A stretch of 64,000 nt of DNA from Pyronema omphalodes (Eukaryota; Ascomycota; Pezizomycetes; Pezizales; Pyronemataceae). Below, piece after piece: positions 46,252 to 58,701 of this stretch. The notes under the pieces are model-generated. The model was not told the origin of the DNA. It ran no database searches and was given only the letters and a program-made list of their open reading frames with translations. Made by a program: the position numbers and the translations under genes. Position 1 is the first letter of the stretch. Every line of letters begins with the position of its first letter. The stretch covers positions 992,001-1,056,000 of the forward strand of contig JAJJXM010000009.1 of assembly GCA_024516155.1 (NCBI GenBank), in the 5' to 3' direction.

Positions 46252-49136
46252 TCACAAGCCATTACTCCCGTCCCAACCATGTGTCACTCCGGACGCCCAG
46301 TCAGAGCCCCAATCACTCGGCTCCTCTTCTTCAATGTATCGTAACACCTCCTCCTCACTCACGACTCCCTGACCACCGCCTCCACCCTCCAACCTAAACA
46401 CCTCTCGTGCAACGCCTTTTACCTGCTTTAATACCGAGCCCGCCACGCCCCACACTCCTCCGAGGCTTCTCAATGCGCCTACACCAAGTCGTATTCTTTC
46501 CTTCGCCAGAAAGCCTTCATCTCCGCTCAGTAGCCAGCTACATGCAGAAAGATGCACCACCGCAGCGAGCGTGATCACACACACCAAAAACGGTGTATGC
46601 TTTATTATTGGTGTGGGCAGCGTGACAAGCTTACTGATGTTGTTTGCAGCCGCGATTGTCCTTGCGGTATGAAGTGCCACTGGTTTATGAGAGGTATGCC
46701 ATGAAGTGGGAGGTGTTACTAAAGTTTCATCTGGGATCAGAGGAATCGCAAGATGGCTTCGTGGTCGGTTCAGGTACATGATTGCTCTAGGCGTCGTCAT
46801 AGTTTGTTAGCGGCGGATACTCCCTCGAGCTAGGCAGACACCATCATTCAGGCGGAGAACTTACGCGTTATACACCATATGCGCTTGGAACAGCATTTCA
46901 TCCACCCTCCGCGCCCCACCATTCACCAACTCTTTTTTAACATCCGGGAGATGTAAGCCCCAGTTTGCAAGACTTGCATCTGCAGCATCCGCACGAGTCT
47001 CATCCGGCGCTCCTCCAGTTCCGCCCATGTTAACGCTCAGAACTTGACCCAGGATCCGGATCGCCTCAACCCGGTACGCAAAGCTACTAAACACCGTCGA
47101 ATCATCCGCAAAATACCGGTCATCGAATTCCTGCAGACTATGTGGCTCCGGAATTCGACCTGCAGCATAATCCAACTCCTCACAGGGAAGTGGGACTGTG
47201 CACTCCACGCTCCATAACCGGAATTCATCGCGTTGGTGGACCGCCGCCATGATCCCGTCAACGAAATATAACTCCCACCAAGTTCGCCTCCAGGACTCCT
47301 CTAACACTCGACCTGCATCACCTTCTCCTCCGGTTCCTGATGAAAACTCTGCTCGGTTCATCCCCAACTCCAATGCTAACTCGGCTGCAAAATTTTTCAC
47401 CTGTGCACTTCTCTCCCGCTCTCCTTCGCTGTGTAGCCCAATGGCGAAGAGCAACAAGGCTTGCACAGTGAAAGCATCCTTCGGAGGGGGATTTGCAGCA
47501 CCGAACAAAGCGGTTTCAGCCTCACGACAGAAAATATCAGTCCTGGCAGCGGCGGCAAAGAAGGAAGCAATGTATCGCATTACGGCTAGTAGGACGGTGA
47601 GATGTTGAGCGGGAGTCTTAATGATATATGCCGGGGGAAGACAGAAGGGATGGCTAGGGTGAAAGTAGGAATAGTAGAGCTGCATAAGATTGGCGGAAGG
47701 TTCATGTGGAGGTTCTTGCTGAGATGGAAAGTGGGTTGAAGACTTATGGTGCGCGCGAAGCGTATCCAATGGGGAGGGTTGCGGAGGTCGTGGGACCGCG
47801 GGTACGGCGGTTACTGGTGGTATCTTCGGTGGTTCAATAGGCGCGGGTGGAGGTGGAGCTAGAGGGCGGGCCCATCGGTCAGCATTATGCAACGTCCAAG
47901 AGATCACCGCAGCGGGTATGCAGGTGAACAAGGGGGCAATTCGGCGATACTGGTAACAAAAACGACAAAGAAAAGAAAAGAAAAAGCAATCATCACGGAT
48001 AGGGTCGTCCGCAAGTATCAGTTCTATCTGACGACCCGGCATATCAAAGGACATGTACCGTGTGAAACGGGTTGGGAATTGCACCATCAAAGCTATGTCC
48101 CATCCAAATGCAATACTTTATGTAACGGATTACAGGGGAATATATGCTAACCACGGATATGACGCCCACGGAGGAGGGATAAGAGAATAAACAACGGCTG
48201 TCAAACGGCTTGGTTATTCCCATGGCTGTGGCATCGGTTCCGCATGAGGGTTCCGCATATTAAGTCGCCGAAGTAACTCCGCGGAGATGCCAGGAAGCAC
48301 AGCATGCAAATAACATCGTGACGAAACAGGGAAAAAAGAGAGGCCACATCGGCAAGCCAATACCATGGAACCTTCCATGCATTGAAACGTGCTAGAAAGT
48401 GCGAACAGACGAAAACGAAAAAAAGAAAAAATAACCCAATATTAAGGACGGACTTACCACTGGAATATCCACCATCTGGTCCCTCAGTATCAGTTCCAGA
48501 TTGCAATCCTGTGCCGCTTTTACTACTCTCTCCAGTAGAACTTTGCACCTTCTTTCGTCGAGTCCCTTTCCACCCTCGTCGAGACTTCACATATGTGCAC
48601 TCTCTTTTATCCGCAAGGCATCGACTACATTGCGGAGTGCCAGCATCACACTTGAGATGACGACTGCGGCATTCTGTGCACGCAAGAGCTACCGGAGGAG
48701 GCCCAACGAACCGTGCAATCCGTTGATATTGCTGACCCGTTGTAGACGAGGTTGGAGAAGTAGCGGTTGGACTGACGACGGAACCGCTTTGGGACTGTTG
48801 TGAGGTATAGGTTTGACTCGTCGGCGACTGTGAGTCGGCGGTATATTGAGGTCGGGCGTACGGAGGGGTGGTGCCCATTCGCTGAGATGTCGAGGAGCGT
48901 CGATAGGGTCCCACCACGGATTGGGCGCCAGAAAAGTCGAAGCTGGCGGCAGACGAATACCCGTCGTTGGCTCTATCGTGGTCTGAGTAATCCGCAATGC
49001 TGTTCTTTCTGGCGGTATCCGTGGAGGCTCCTTCGAGTTCAGAAGACGAGTAGTCCGGCTGCGGAGGCGATATACCGCTGTATATTGTTGTGTATGAGGC
49101 GCCGGACGCCCCGGTTGTCGGGGGTGCGTATGACAT
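46252..49136 (-). CDS. Zn2Cys6 fungal transcription factor
   Basis: Exon 1 runs 49136-48458 and starts MSYAPPTTGASG. It carries a Gal4-type cluster, C-x2-C-x6-C-x6-C-x2-C-x6-C at residues 153-180, within LACTECRSRHLKCDAGTPQC, and a basic linker KSRRGWKGTRRKK. A 3' exon at 47949-46865 has the fungal regulatory-domain sequence (LYYSYFHPSHPFCLPPAYI, RRTWWELYFVDGIMAAVH). It joins through a GTAAGT...CTAG intron to 46786-46252. The Zn cluster binds DNA, and the middle domain usually responds to an inducer. The 48457-47950 interval is not resolved. It contains one further coding-like segment at about 48300-48225 on the minus strand (SAELLRRLNMRNPHAEPMPQ), probably a middle exon, whose splice sites I could not define. 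A Met far upstream in the same frame is an alternative start but is preceded by a poly-T run. Confidence 0.85.
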
Positions 49137-52100
49137 GATTTGATGTGGCTGCGGAATGAGGTTGACGATCGGATTAAATTTGATGGGAACGACACTACCT
49201 AACTCCCCAGTTTGAATTCCTTGATGCAGGAACGCTTGTGAGTTTCCGGCGGGTTGCGTCGGATGCAGAGTTGTCTTTTTTTTCTCTTCCAAAACTAAGG
49301 AAACAGATGCCAGCCGTTTGATATGCGGTAGAAGGAACAAAAACTTTCTGTAGTTGGTTGATGGTTGCCTGGTCCGCCTGCGATACACAAGACCCCAAGT
49401 CCAATTTTTTTTTTTTTTTTTTTTGCTTTAATTACCACGTTGCTGGTTCCGATGATGATAATATCTTTCTTCCACCCGATGAGATTATGCCGGTCTGGTT
49501 GTGGTTTTAACACTTAGTATATCGACTTTCTACAAACCGCTCACCAAACACCACAGACATACAGGAATCGAACGACAACACCTGTCAATGTGTTTTGTCT
49601 CACGCTCACGCAATAACACGAGACTCGTCGATATATAAGGCTGGCCGGCAGGAACTAAGCCTCAGCGCCGCTGTCAAAGTGTTTTGGTTGCTTGGTATGG
49701 TATTATCTGCACGATCGGCTGCTGTCAACTATTATTACGAGATAAAAACCAGGACCAGCACCACCACTACCATCGCACCGGTAACAGGACCCTGAACGAT
49801 GCAATTAAATCCCAGATGGGCGGGCAAGTGCAATTGAGGTGGGGCAGTAGTATAAAAAGAAGGGAGAGCGTTGAGGGAGGGAGGTGAATCTGAGGAGATG
49901 GACAAGACTGGTGAGAATACTGTGCACTCAAGATTCTACTGGGAAGCTCTCTACAACCCTACAGCCTCACCTCACCGCTTGTTTTGCCGACGGAAAAACT
50001 ATTGAAATTGGAATCCATCATAAAACAAGAAAAATGTACCTTCTGGTCTAGCTTCTTGCTTGGCTACAGTACCAAGAGTCAGCACACGATGCTCATCTTT
50101 AACTCAAAATTTAAGACTGGGAACCAACCTATCGCCTGATGACTACCCCACGGATGCAATGGGATCGTCCCGAGCTCGATCCCACTCTTAGATTCAAATC
50201 TATGCACGGATCTGAGTGAAAAATTGGGGGTCACTGGATGACTGTCCTGGCAGTAACACTTGGTCGTCGCGGTGATTGGTGTGGATGAATCGAGGTCGGC
50301 GTTCTACGGAGTGCTGTTCGGCGACCTTTCAGGTGGCGGGAAGGGTAGGAGGGGAGTTGTTGATATTCTTTGTTGGATCAAAATGCGGGGCAACGACTGC
50401 CAATGGGACTCAAAATTCAACGGCAGAAATGGCCGCTGTCGGGGCTCAGTCGATGTGAAGTCGGGACGTGATTGTGCTTCTGATTAATTTGGAATGGAGA
50501 TGGGAGAGACGGGGATGTCGCGTGTGTATTGATTACTTTGCACTATGACTGTCTTTGTGGCCGATGGCTGTCTTTGTGGCCGATGGCTGGCTGCACAGAC
50601 ATAGAAGCCCACTTGCTTAGGTACTTGGGCTACCTCGGATCAAGCAACAGAAACGATTTACCATGATGTAGCGCTTGTCTATCGTATCTCTTCTCGTTGG
50701 TACAGTCGACTGTATGCCAATAAAATTAGTATAAACTCCTCACAATCCGCCGGGTGTGCGTCGGTCGGAGACGAGATGCTGCTAACATAGGTGCTTGGGA
50801 GGCGTTGTTCTGGGCATTCGAATTATTCCGGCTCCAGATAGCCTTCGCACTACCAGCCTTCAGATGATGATTTTAGTACTGGTGGTGCTAGCTATCGTCA
50901 ACGGGCAGCGGACATAAGAGTTTGGAAGTTTGAAGTCCGTAGTCCAGAAGTCCAGATTTCCATATTTCCATCCAGAAATATCCTCAGCTCAGCAGGGGAC
51001 GAACAACAAAGTGTACTTTAAATTCATGCGCAACACAAATACAACAACTCTCCGTTAACCTTACTTGCCCCCTGTCCCTACACCCTCTCATCGCTGGTAA
51101 CACGGAATCTCTGCGCAGTGGAACCTCTTATCGTTATCTCTCTCTTTCGATATCTTCCGCATATGTGCCATATCATTCTGCCGAACACCCGTGTAACAGA
51201 CCAAAGGAGGGAATTGCACGGGTGCATAAGAAGCATAGTGAGGTATCTTCCGCGGATTTATCACTCTCGCTCTCGCCGCTCCTTTCGTCGACAGACCTCA
51301 ACCTCACAAGGAATCGTAGCCTCAACTTCACGGGGGCGGCATTTCGGGCCATATTCGTCGTTCTGTATGTACCAGGTTGCGCCCTTCTCCCTAGCATTCT
51401 AGCGTGACAGGGGGATCTCGTAACGAACTCGCCGCGGGCGGCTTTATCAGGGACGACAACTTGCTCTATCAAGCCTATCGGGCAGCTTCCTCGCCAGTCG
51501 TCACTTCTTCAAGTTACCCCACGATTTGCGCTGCGCAGTACTGCTTCGTATCCTTGTACAGACAGGATTATCCGGCGGTTATCAAACAGTCCTGTGTGTG
51601 AATTCAATTTCAAATCTGCGGTTGTTTCTTTTATTCTCTGTGGTATGACGTCGCAGTGCTTAGGGGGGAACCAGTACAATCTCCGACCGAATATCGCAGC
51701 GATACCGGGGCAACCGGGATGAAAGTTGAAGGGGGTGGTAGCGGAACCGGCAGTCTGGGAGGCGTCGGTCGTTTTCGGAGGGCTGCAATGAGGCTTCCGC
51801 TAGCACCCGCTAGGCCCTACAGCTGCCATGCGCCGGCCAAGACGATGGACGATGGGGACCCCGCGATAGAGGTGGTTTCCATGACACATAAAAATTGAAT
51901 TGGATTGCAGCCTTATGAAAGGCACGTGATTACGCGTGAGGTACTGTACACGCCGCGTTGGTTGTGAACGGGTGTAGAATTGATGCGCGGAGAACGCTTT
52001 CGGAGAAGAGTTTCGGAGATACTCTACATATGGTCAGTGGAAAAGGACGGTACAGACACCACAAATTCTCCCGAAACATCCCGATCCCAGTGATCCCAAT

Positions 52101-52940
52101 CGCGGAGAATACGGAGATGTGGATTTGGGAGGCACGAGTAGAATCCCGGAACCATATCAAGAGCATATGCACCGTCCAAAAGTCTCTAGATCTCTAAGCA
52201 AGCGAAGCACTCCCCACGCCGAAACCCCACGGGTCAATGCAAGACATCAGAGATCGCGGGGTTTTCCATGAAAAAACTGCCGCCTTGGGGGATTTTTGTA
52301 AAACGCGATATCCGCAAGCTCCATTCCGTGGATAATGGGGGCGAATGGTATGAGCGTGCGCATGTGAGTCTCGGTAGATTCAGGATCGTGGAAAAGGGTG
52401 GTATCTCTGGTATCGTGAGCGGATGTGTTGAATCTCGGTGGAAAGAAGACCGACAGATTACTCTTTCGGCATGCCGAAAAGGACGATAGTAGTTTCGTTT
52501 CCGAGAGGGGAAATCGGCAGGTGCTTTCTGAGACTTGTGTGACAAGTTGTGTGACAAGGAATCTGCCGTGTCGTGTTCGTCTCCAATCGACAGGGTAGGA
52601 TTTTGCCTTGTCGGACCATGCCTTATTGACGTTGAAGAGCCCTGAGATCACACGTGATAATCAATAAATGTAAATTGGATTGTACTCGAAGTACTTCCTG
52701 GAGTGATCCTCAGCTAAACCAGCACAGTCTCGATTGTTTCAATAGACACGTAAATGTTCTGGAAATATAGAGTTGCGAAGAGAGTACGGTGGAGGTGGAT
52801 GTTGGTGAAGTAAAGACGATTGTTTGACAGCTTGCACAGATGCGCTTCACTTGTTTCATACCCTTTGCAACAATGTCACGTGTTTGACCGCACATCACAA
52901 ACGACCGTGTTGGATGTTTTTCTGGCCACCAAGCACTATT
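49137..52940. other. Intergenic, upstream of the Zn2Cys6 factor
   Basis: 3.8 kb with no supported gene. A 20-T run lies at 49405-49424 and a 19-bp tandem duplication of CTGTCTTTGTGGCCGATGG at about 50550-50588. The several short frames (51118-51407, 51656-51898, 52247-52651) have no motif and overlap on both strands. Confidence 0.4.
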
Positions 52941-53422
52941 CTAAAGGAAACACAACTTCATATCATAGTGAGAAGCCAGTAAATCCCAAAATTTGACACA
53001 TGTACAAAACCTCAACTCAGAGCATGTGCCCGCACACATTTCCACTAAGCTCTCTGTTAATTGGACAGTGCATATCCAAGTTAATATACAGAGACATTCC
53101 GCAACACTGCTATGATTGAGATTCCTTGGATGGCATTTTCCGTTGCCACCGCAAATCTGTCCTTGAGGATATAGTGCCTGTTTGTCACCAGATCCGGTAC
53201 AGATCACACCAATCTACTGGGTGATTGCATATGCAATTAACATATGTTTATGATGTGAGGTTCTACTAAAGGTCTTAGATTCAGTACCAATAGGAAGCAC
53301 TGCCTTCGGATTAACATAGAGGTTGGATACAGGCTAGAGCTCGGACATATCTTAGCTAGTTCGAAGCCTCTTTGGGCTATAAGGGTATTAGGTATTAGGT
53401 ATAATAACAGCGTTATTGTCAC
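52941..53422 (-). CDS. Predicted secreted Cys-rich (EGF-like) protein
   Basis: Exons 53422-53288 and 53213-52941 join in phase 0 (donor GTACTG, acceptor CAGTAG) to 135 residues. The N-terminus MTITLLLYLIPNTLIAQRG is a good signal peptide. About 12 cysteines follow. The segment QICGGNGKCHPRN...AECLC matches the C-x-x-N/G-x-C...C-x-C spacing of EGF-like modules. A Cys-rich tail (MCAGTCSELRFCTC) ends the protein. EGF-like modules in fungal extracellular proteins mediate adhesion or wall contacts; here that is inference. A second intron in the EGF segment is possible. The donor is weak, so the gene model is tentative. Confidence 0.45.
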
Positions 53423-53853
53423 TAGCTGTGTTTTTTCCTCGGTGTTGATAACCCCACCGGTTCCAGGAAGACCGGGACGGTCTTTGCCAGATAACTTTTT
53501 AGGAGGTAGGCGATGTCCGCAGTACTGACGGTTAACACAGATTAGGTGGTGTCACTTCTCACTATGATTTGGGTTCACAAACAACGTTTCTGTCATCGTC
53601 TGCATCGATATCTTCTTCAGCGTTAACTTCCTTATCGACTTTACCAAGGCCTCGACAGTCCCAAAAACCAGGTTTCAAAGCAGCTGATATTCTACCATTC
53701 GATGGTTCACCTTGCTGTGCGAAATGTCTGAAACTTCGATAAATTGACCTGTACGCGCACAGAAACACGGATAGGAGGGATATCGGCGGCTTATTATACA
53801 ACCTCGTCTGAATGATATGGTGTTCGATTTTACTATAACATCTATGCTGATAA
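53423..53853. other. Interval between the Cys-rich gene and the interrupted frame
   Basis: A 102-codon frame on the minus strand (53562-53870) has a hydrophobic segment (ISLLSVFLCAY) but no recognised family. It overlaps the start of the next entry, and I do not annotate it as a gene. Confidence 0.3.
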
Positions 53854-54807
53854 AGTTCCTTTGACATCAATTTAAGCTTAGATCCCGTGGTAGTTGATCT
53901 TGTGCTTCAAGATAGACGGAGTCCATGTTTTAAGTTTATGTATCAATACAGAAATAGCCTTGTGAGAATGATATTCGTCCGAGATGCACTGTCCGATTCC
54001 ATCGAGGTCTGTGTTGTCGACCTACCCTTGCTCGGAGAGGATGCAGGGGACAAAGGAACTACAAAGCACGGCCTCGGTGTATTTGTAACCAAGAATATCG
54101 CCATTGAGAAACAGTATCCCCGAGAAGAGAGTGCCTTGACATTTGTGACCGACTTTTCCAACGGTGGACTATCTGAATACTGTGGACAGCGCTGTAAGGC
54201 CAAGGCTCGGGCCACCCCCCCTTCCTTGAATAGGGCCGACCGTACCGCAAACTCAGCAGTAGCAGCAGCCGCTGCCGAGAAGGTTTGAAATGCGACTTTT
54301 ACTTGCGAGTTGTGCGAAGACGTAGAAGCTGAAGGTATTGAAACTGCCGTTCCTGTCTGGTCCTCGTCGAGATGTAAGGAAGAAGCCATGAAGCGGTACC
54401 ATCCGGCAGTTTGCTCGAGGCCCACAGCGCCAATCCATCGCGCTGCTATGTCAACCGAGAAGTCTTCATCTTCTTTAACCATTGAATCCCAACCTGAAGG
54501 TGCGGTCTACGCCGTTCTTATGATGAAGGCTTTTGCGATGGCGATTGTGCAGAACACTCATCCTCTTGAGTTGGCTGAGACAAAGTACTTGTACGGTGTT
54601 CCACCTGTATAGGAAGGAGATTTTAGAATTGGATGGGGATATGAAGAGAATATCCCGGGAGCTGTCACGATCCTAGAGGCACTCGGAGTCGATGTATTTT
54701 CTGGAAAGCATATGAAGTTAGATACTGATGCAACGCTGGCTTGGTCATGGGATACCTGGGTTGTCAATATATTTTTAAGTCATCGCAAAGTTCAGGAGAG
54801 TGGCTAG
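53854..54807 (+). pseudogene. Interrupted coding frame, weakly SET-domain-like start
   Basis: One frame stays protein-like for 317 codons but contains TGA at 54286 and TAG at 54610. Each could come from an Arg or Gln codon (CGA, CAG) by a single C-to-T change. Its first third has HGLGVFVTKNI, which resembles the GxGxFAtrdI start of fungal SET-domain proteins, though no later SET motifs are seen. The last part reads GWGYEENIPGAVTILEALGV and continues to TAG at 54805. I cannot name the family. The minus strand also has a 180-codon frame here (53943-54482), which I think is its shadow. The strand choice rests mainly on the longer frame that continues through the stops. Confidence 0.4.
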
Positions 54808-55017
54808 TGCACGTCTAAATAGAGAGGGCAAGACAGAATCGGCAGCAGCACACACATTGTACTCTATGATCAATCACGATTGTGATTAGTCCACCATGAA
54901 ATAGGAATGTGAAGATATCGTGGAGTTTTTGGACAGTGAAGGGCATGAAGAAGCCTGTAAAGGAGAGAAGAGAGTGGATGATGGGGTGCCTTTTTTGATT
55001 TTGATTTGATTTTCTTG

Positions 55018-55142
55018 AACGTTCCCAACCTTAAGGTTATGACGTATGCTACAGTCTGGATACATTTCGAGGCTCTAGCTGTTACCTTAGAGTCTCGCTG
55101 GGATCCGCCCCAGAGCGTACTTTATTTCTTGGGCCTGTTGCC
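55018..55142. repeat. Dispersed repeat, copy B (partner at about 16441)
   Basis: See 16441-16566: same word order, with several substitutions and small indels. Confidence 0.6.
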
Positions 55143-55255
55143 ACCTCTATTCTTTCTGCTGGTTTTCATTCTCGTCGTTACATTTGGAGCCCTGTTTGCT
55201 CTTTTCCCACTCGGCACTCTCAATTTAACACTCTCACCCCGTCATTCGTAACCTG

Positions 55256-55385
55256 CCTCTGCTTTCCTCTGCTCTGCTTTCCTCTGCTCTCCTTTCCTCT
55301 GCTCTCTTTTCCTCTGCTCTCCTTTCCTCTTCTCTCCTTTTCTCTCCTTACCGCTCTACTTCGATCCCTCTCCTCTCCTCTCCTC
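55256..55385. repeat. CT-rich minisatellite
   Basis: Repeated TCTGCTTTCC/TCTGCTCTCC units with variants TTCCTCTGCTCTC; then CTCTCCTCTCCTC. Confidence 0.9.
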
Positions 55386-57018
55386 CCTCTGACGTCGGGG
55401 TGCCTTAGAGGGGGGGGGGGGGGGGTATATGTGTGAGGGAGGATTTGGAAGAGCGGATGAAGGAGGTTAAGATTCAATTAAATCATTGAGATGATAGACA
55501 AAAAAGAATTGTGTTTTAATTTCAAAAAGGGCTGATGCGGAGTTTCTGGGGTTGCCTTGGAAGGGAAAGGGCGCTTCAGACGTGGGGGGTGAAGGATGGA
55601 GTTAAACGAATTTTTAGAGGAATAGAAGGTTTATGGGTCTTCCTTACAATACTTGGTTTCTTTAATGATTCATGTTCCACCTCCATCTTGGGTTTTGGGA
55701 TCGCTGCGCAAAATTTATCAACCAAGCATCGAAGTGTGGAAACCGAGTGATGAGTTATGAATCCTATGATATTCTGCGAAGTCTGTAGACTTCTTGTCAA
55801 GCCATTAGTTTGCCAAAGTGTGAAACGGGAATGCGAGAGAAAGGTGGAGGTGGAAGAGTGTATTAATTGACAATGATAGTAATCTAGCTCTACGCGTCTA
55901 CAGAGGGAGATATACCGAATGTGGAAACCCCACCTCCACGTGCCTGTCACGTAAGCCCTAATTGCGGCCAAGACACCTGGACTCTAGGCGACCTTTAACA
56001 CAAAGATCTAGCGACCAAAAATAGCAAAATACGTGGGATTAATGCTTATATATCATACTTTATTGTGCTTCCAGAGTAAGGTCGTAGCCATGGAGCTTCT
56101 TGCGGGTTTCGAAGGTTGACGGATCTGGGCTTCGCTCACTTTCAAGCAGGAATGGTACCGGGTAACTCCTACCATATTTCCAAAGGTCCAACCCGCCCTT
56201 GGAAACCCATTATACATACCTTCTTCTTCTCGTGCGCAGTCTGCTTTTCTTCACTTTTGCATCGCCTTGCGCGCGGCCATTTATCCACCAGGAAACATCG
56301 CGATATTCAATGTCGAAATTATTTATATTTAGCAAGTCTGTCGACCTTCCGTGACAGAGTGGTGATCCCGAAAAATGATACTTACGGTTAGCGCTACGAT
56401 GATCATTGCGATGACCAGGGAGCATCGTCTCTTCTCTAGGCGAACTCGCTCTGCGCATCCAGGACTGCGTACATGCGTAGCGAGAAGTTAGCGGCTTCAG
56501 AATACGGATCGGTATGTAGATGCTTGAAATAGAAGCTTACTAGAGATGCGTCTGATTAGGTACTCAGTTTCACCATTTTGTCAATTGTCGTATACCAGCC
56601 ATTGTAGTTTTACAAATCAACTATCGGTTGACGATCTTTCCCTGGATTTATCATTATTCATTTCAGAGTTATCCAGAAAACCTTGACTGACTCGATAAAG
56701 TTATGGTCTGTTACTCCTGATGCATATTAGTAAATATTAAATGCATTCCTTCCTAAACAAGCCAGGAAACAATATCCGTGCGTGGTTGATTGGTCACACA
56801 TTTCGGCTTACGCGCCGCGAGGATGAAAATCATCGGTAAAATGACACGCTTTACCGTTTTTTACGTAACCAGGATATTATGCTTTGGATGCCTTGGAATT
56901 GAATTCTGCCAGACGTTAAGGAGCTTTTACTCGCCGGAGGGATATACAAGAACCTTACAATCCCGGGGGCATTTTCCTCCTTTACAGCTTTCTCAACGTT
57001 GACATCCACTATTTATCA

Positions 57019-58453
57019 ATGGAAAACACCATACAGCAGCCTGGACTTGAGGTAGCAACGCGGCCTCATGACGGCCAACACTTTTCAGATCTCGAGGCCC
57101 CCGTCGGAACCAGTCCAGAATCAATCAGATACAATTACCCAGTTGATGCATCACAGATAATGGATCCTCCAGCGCCAAAGAGTTGGATACGCACGCAACT
57201 GAGAAGGAAACGAGTGAAAGCAGCAATAATAATTTTTGCTGTGGTGATAATTGCCTTGGTGGTTGTGCTTATTGTTGTGCCGAGACCGACACCTGATACG
57301 CCAGCCGTGAATGGAAGAGCAGGTAGCCATGATAGTGCATCGACGAGGTTAGTTTCACATGTTAATAATGCAAAAGTGAAAATTAATACAGAAAAAGTAA
57401 AACGATTGAAGCACTGGCTAGAATACCAATACCTTCAGATGCACCGCTTGCTGCAGTGGCGAGTGGTAAGGTATTCTTTCAGACAAACTCCGGCGACCTT
57501 GTTCTTTCAACGATGAGCACAAAAAGCGAAGAAGTTATCAAGCCGAGCGTACCTGCTAAGAATGGCACACCACTAGCAGCCGTTGAATTGGGTAACGGTG
57601 ATGAGGTTCGTATATCTTTCTTCATCAAAAGACGGTGAGTGTCTAACTGGTTGTGTTAAATAGATCCGTCTATTTTACCTTTCTTCTTCAAACATCATTC
57701 AGGAGTACGTATACTCTAATGGCACGTGGTCTGATGGATCTCTCGCATCTTCGGCAATCAAGACGTCCAGCGTCTCTCAACTTGCAGCTTGTCCCTTCGC
57801 TATCAACAACCAGATTCGACTTTACTACCAGTTAAGTAATAACTCACTTCAAGAGGCTAGCTACAATATCGGAGGATCGAGCAATGAATGGTCAATTCTC
57901 CAATCCGACTCTCTACCCGCAGCCAAACTTGGATCTGGTCTCTCTGCCATCAACTTTATGACCAGTCAAATCCGATTTTATTTCCAATATGAAGATTTCA
58001 CGGTTGCGGAAATTGCTTGGACAACTGACAACAACAAAACATGGTTTGAAAGCAAGTCACTACCACACACTTACCGAGGTTTCTCAACTAATATTAATAG
58101 CCAAATCATTCGAATTTTCCAAGTCAGGAGGACCACCGCAGAGGGCCAGGGCCCTTACCGCCATTTCTGCCGTACGATTGGAAGGTGCAGAAGCACAGCA
58201 GCATGTCATTTATCAATCTCAGGCCAAAAGCTTCGTCGATGAGCGTTGGGTTGAAAAGGACCGTCAGTGGTCAGAATTTCCGCTCTCCGACACTGCCAAA
58301 GATCCTGTCGATGGTACAAAGATTGCAACCACAATTGACGGAGGTGATATAACCTTGTACCATATGTCGAATGATGGATTACGCCACAGGTTTTGGAATA
58401 ATGTTCGTGGATGGTACATGAATGATACTGATCCGTTGATTCCTGGATCATGA
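57019..58453 (+). CDS. Membrane-anchored fucose-specific-lectin-like protein
   Basis: Four exons, 57019-57347, 57422-57605, 57664-58078 and 58128-58453, give 417 residues; all junctions keep the frame. Residues 1-60 are cytosol-like. A basic cluster (RTQLRRKRVK, about 58-67) precedes one hydrophobic helix (AAIIIFAVVIIALVVVLIVV, about 68-87), so this looks like a type II membrane protein with the C-terminus outside. From about 110 on there are repeats typical of fungal fucose-specific lectins (PF07938, AAL family). The repeats include IRLFYLSSSNIIQEYVYSNG, IRLYYQLSNNSLQEASYNIG and IRFYFQYEDFTVAEIAW, ending with LYHMSNDGLRHRFWNNVRGW. These form a beta-propeller that binds L-fucose in known members. 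Conservation of the sugar-binding Arg/Glu/Trp triad in each blade cannot be judged by eye. Confidence 0.85.
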
Positions 58454-58670
58454 GTGCAATTGCAATAGGGGGACCTACAATAAGACAATAGAATATCAAT
58501 CAACTTACAACTAGTGTTTAGACTGTTCATACATTCACTTCTTATCAGAATCTTATATTTTTTTTTAATATGTAAATTAGTACCGTGTGTTTTTAACTTA
58601 TTAATCACACTACACAAAGCTTGATACGGTTTCTGTTAATTGAAGAAGTTATTTATTTATTGAATCATAC

Positions 58671-58701
58671 GCTGACCGAGGCCTAAAAGGCCCATGCAGG
58701 A
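58671..58701. repeat. 31-bp exact repeat, copy 2
   Basis: Exact match to 21094-21124, 218 bases beyond the lectin gene stop. Confidence 0.85.

Larger units (their letters stand above)
54808..57018. other. Intergenic with a CT-rich minisatellite and repeat copy B
   Basis: Holds the dispersed repeat at 55018-55142, a pyrimidine minisatellite at 55256-55385 and a 16-G run at 55410-55425. AT-rich after that. No gene supported; frames at 55576-55971 (minus) and 56116-56391 are motif-free. Confidence 0.5.
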
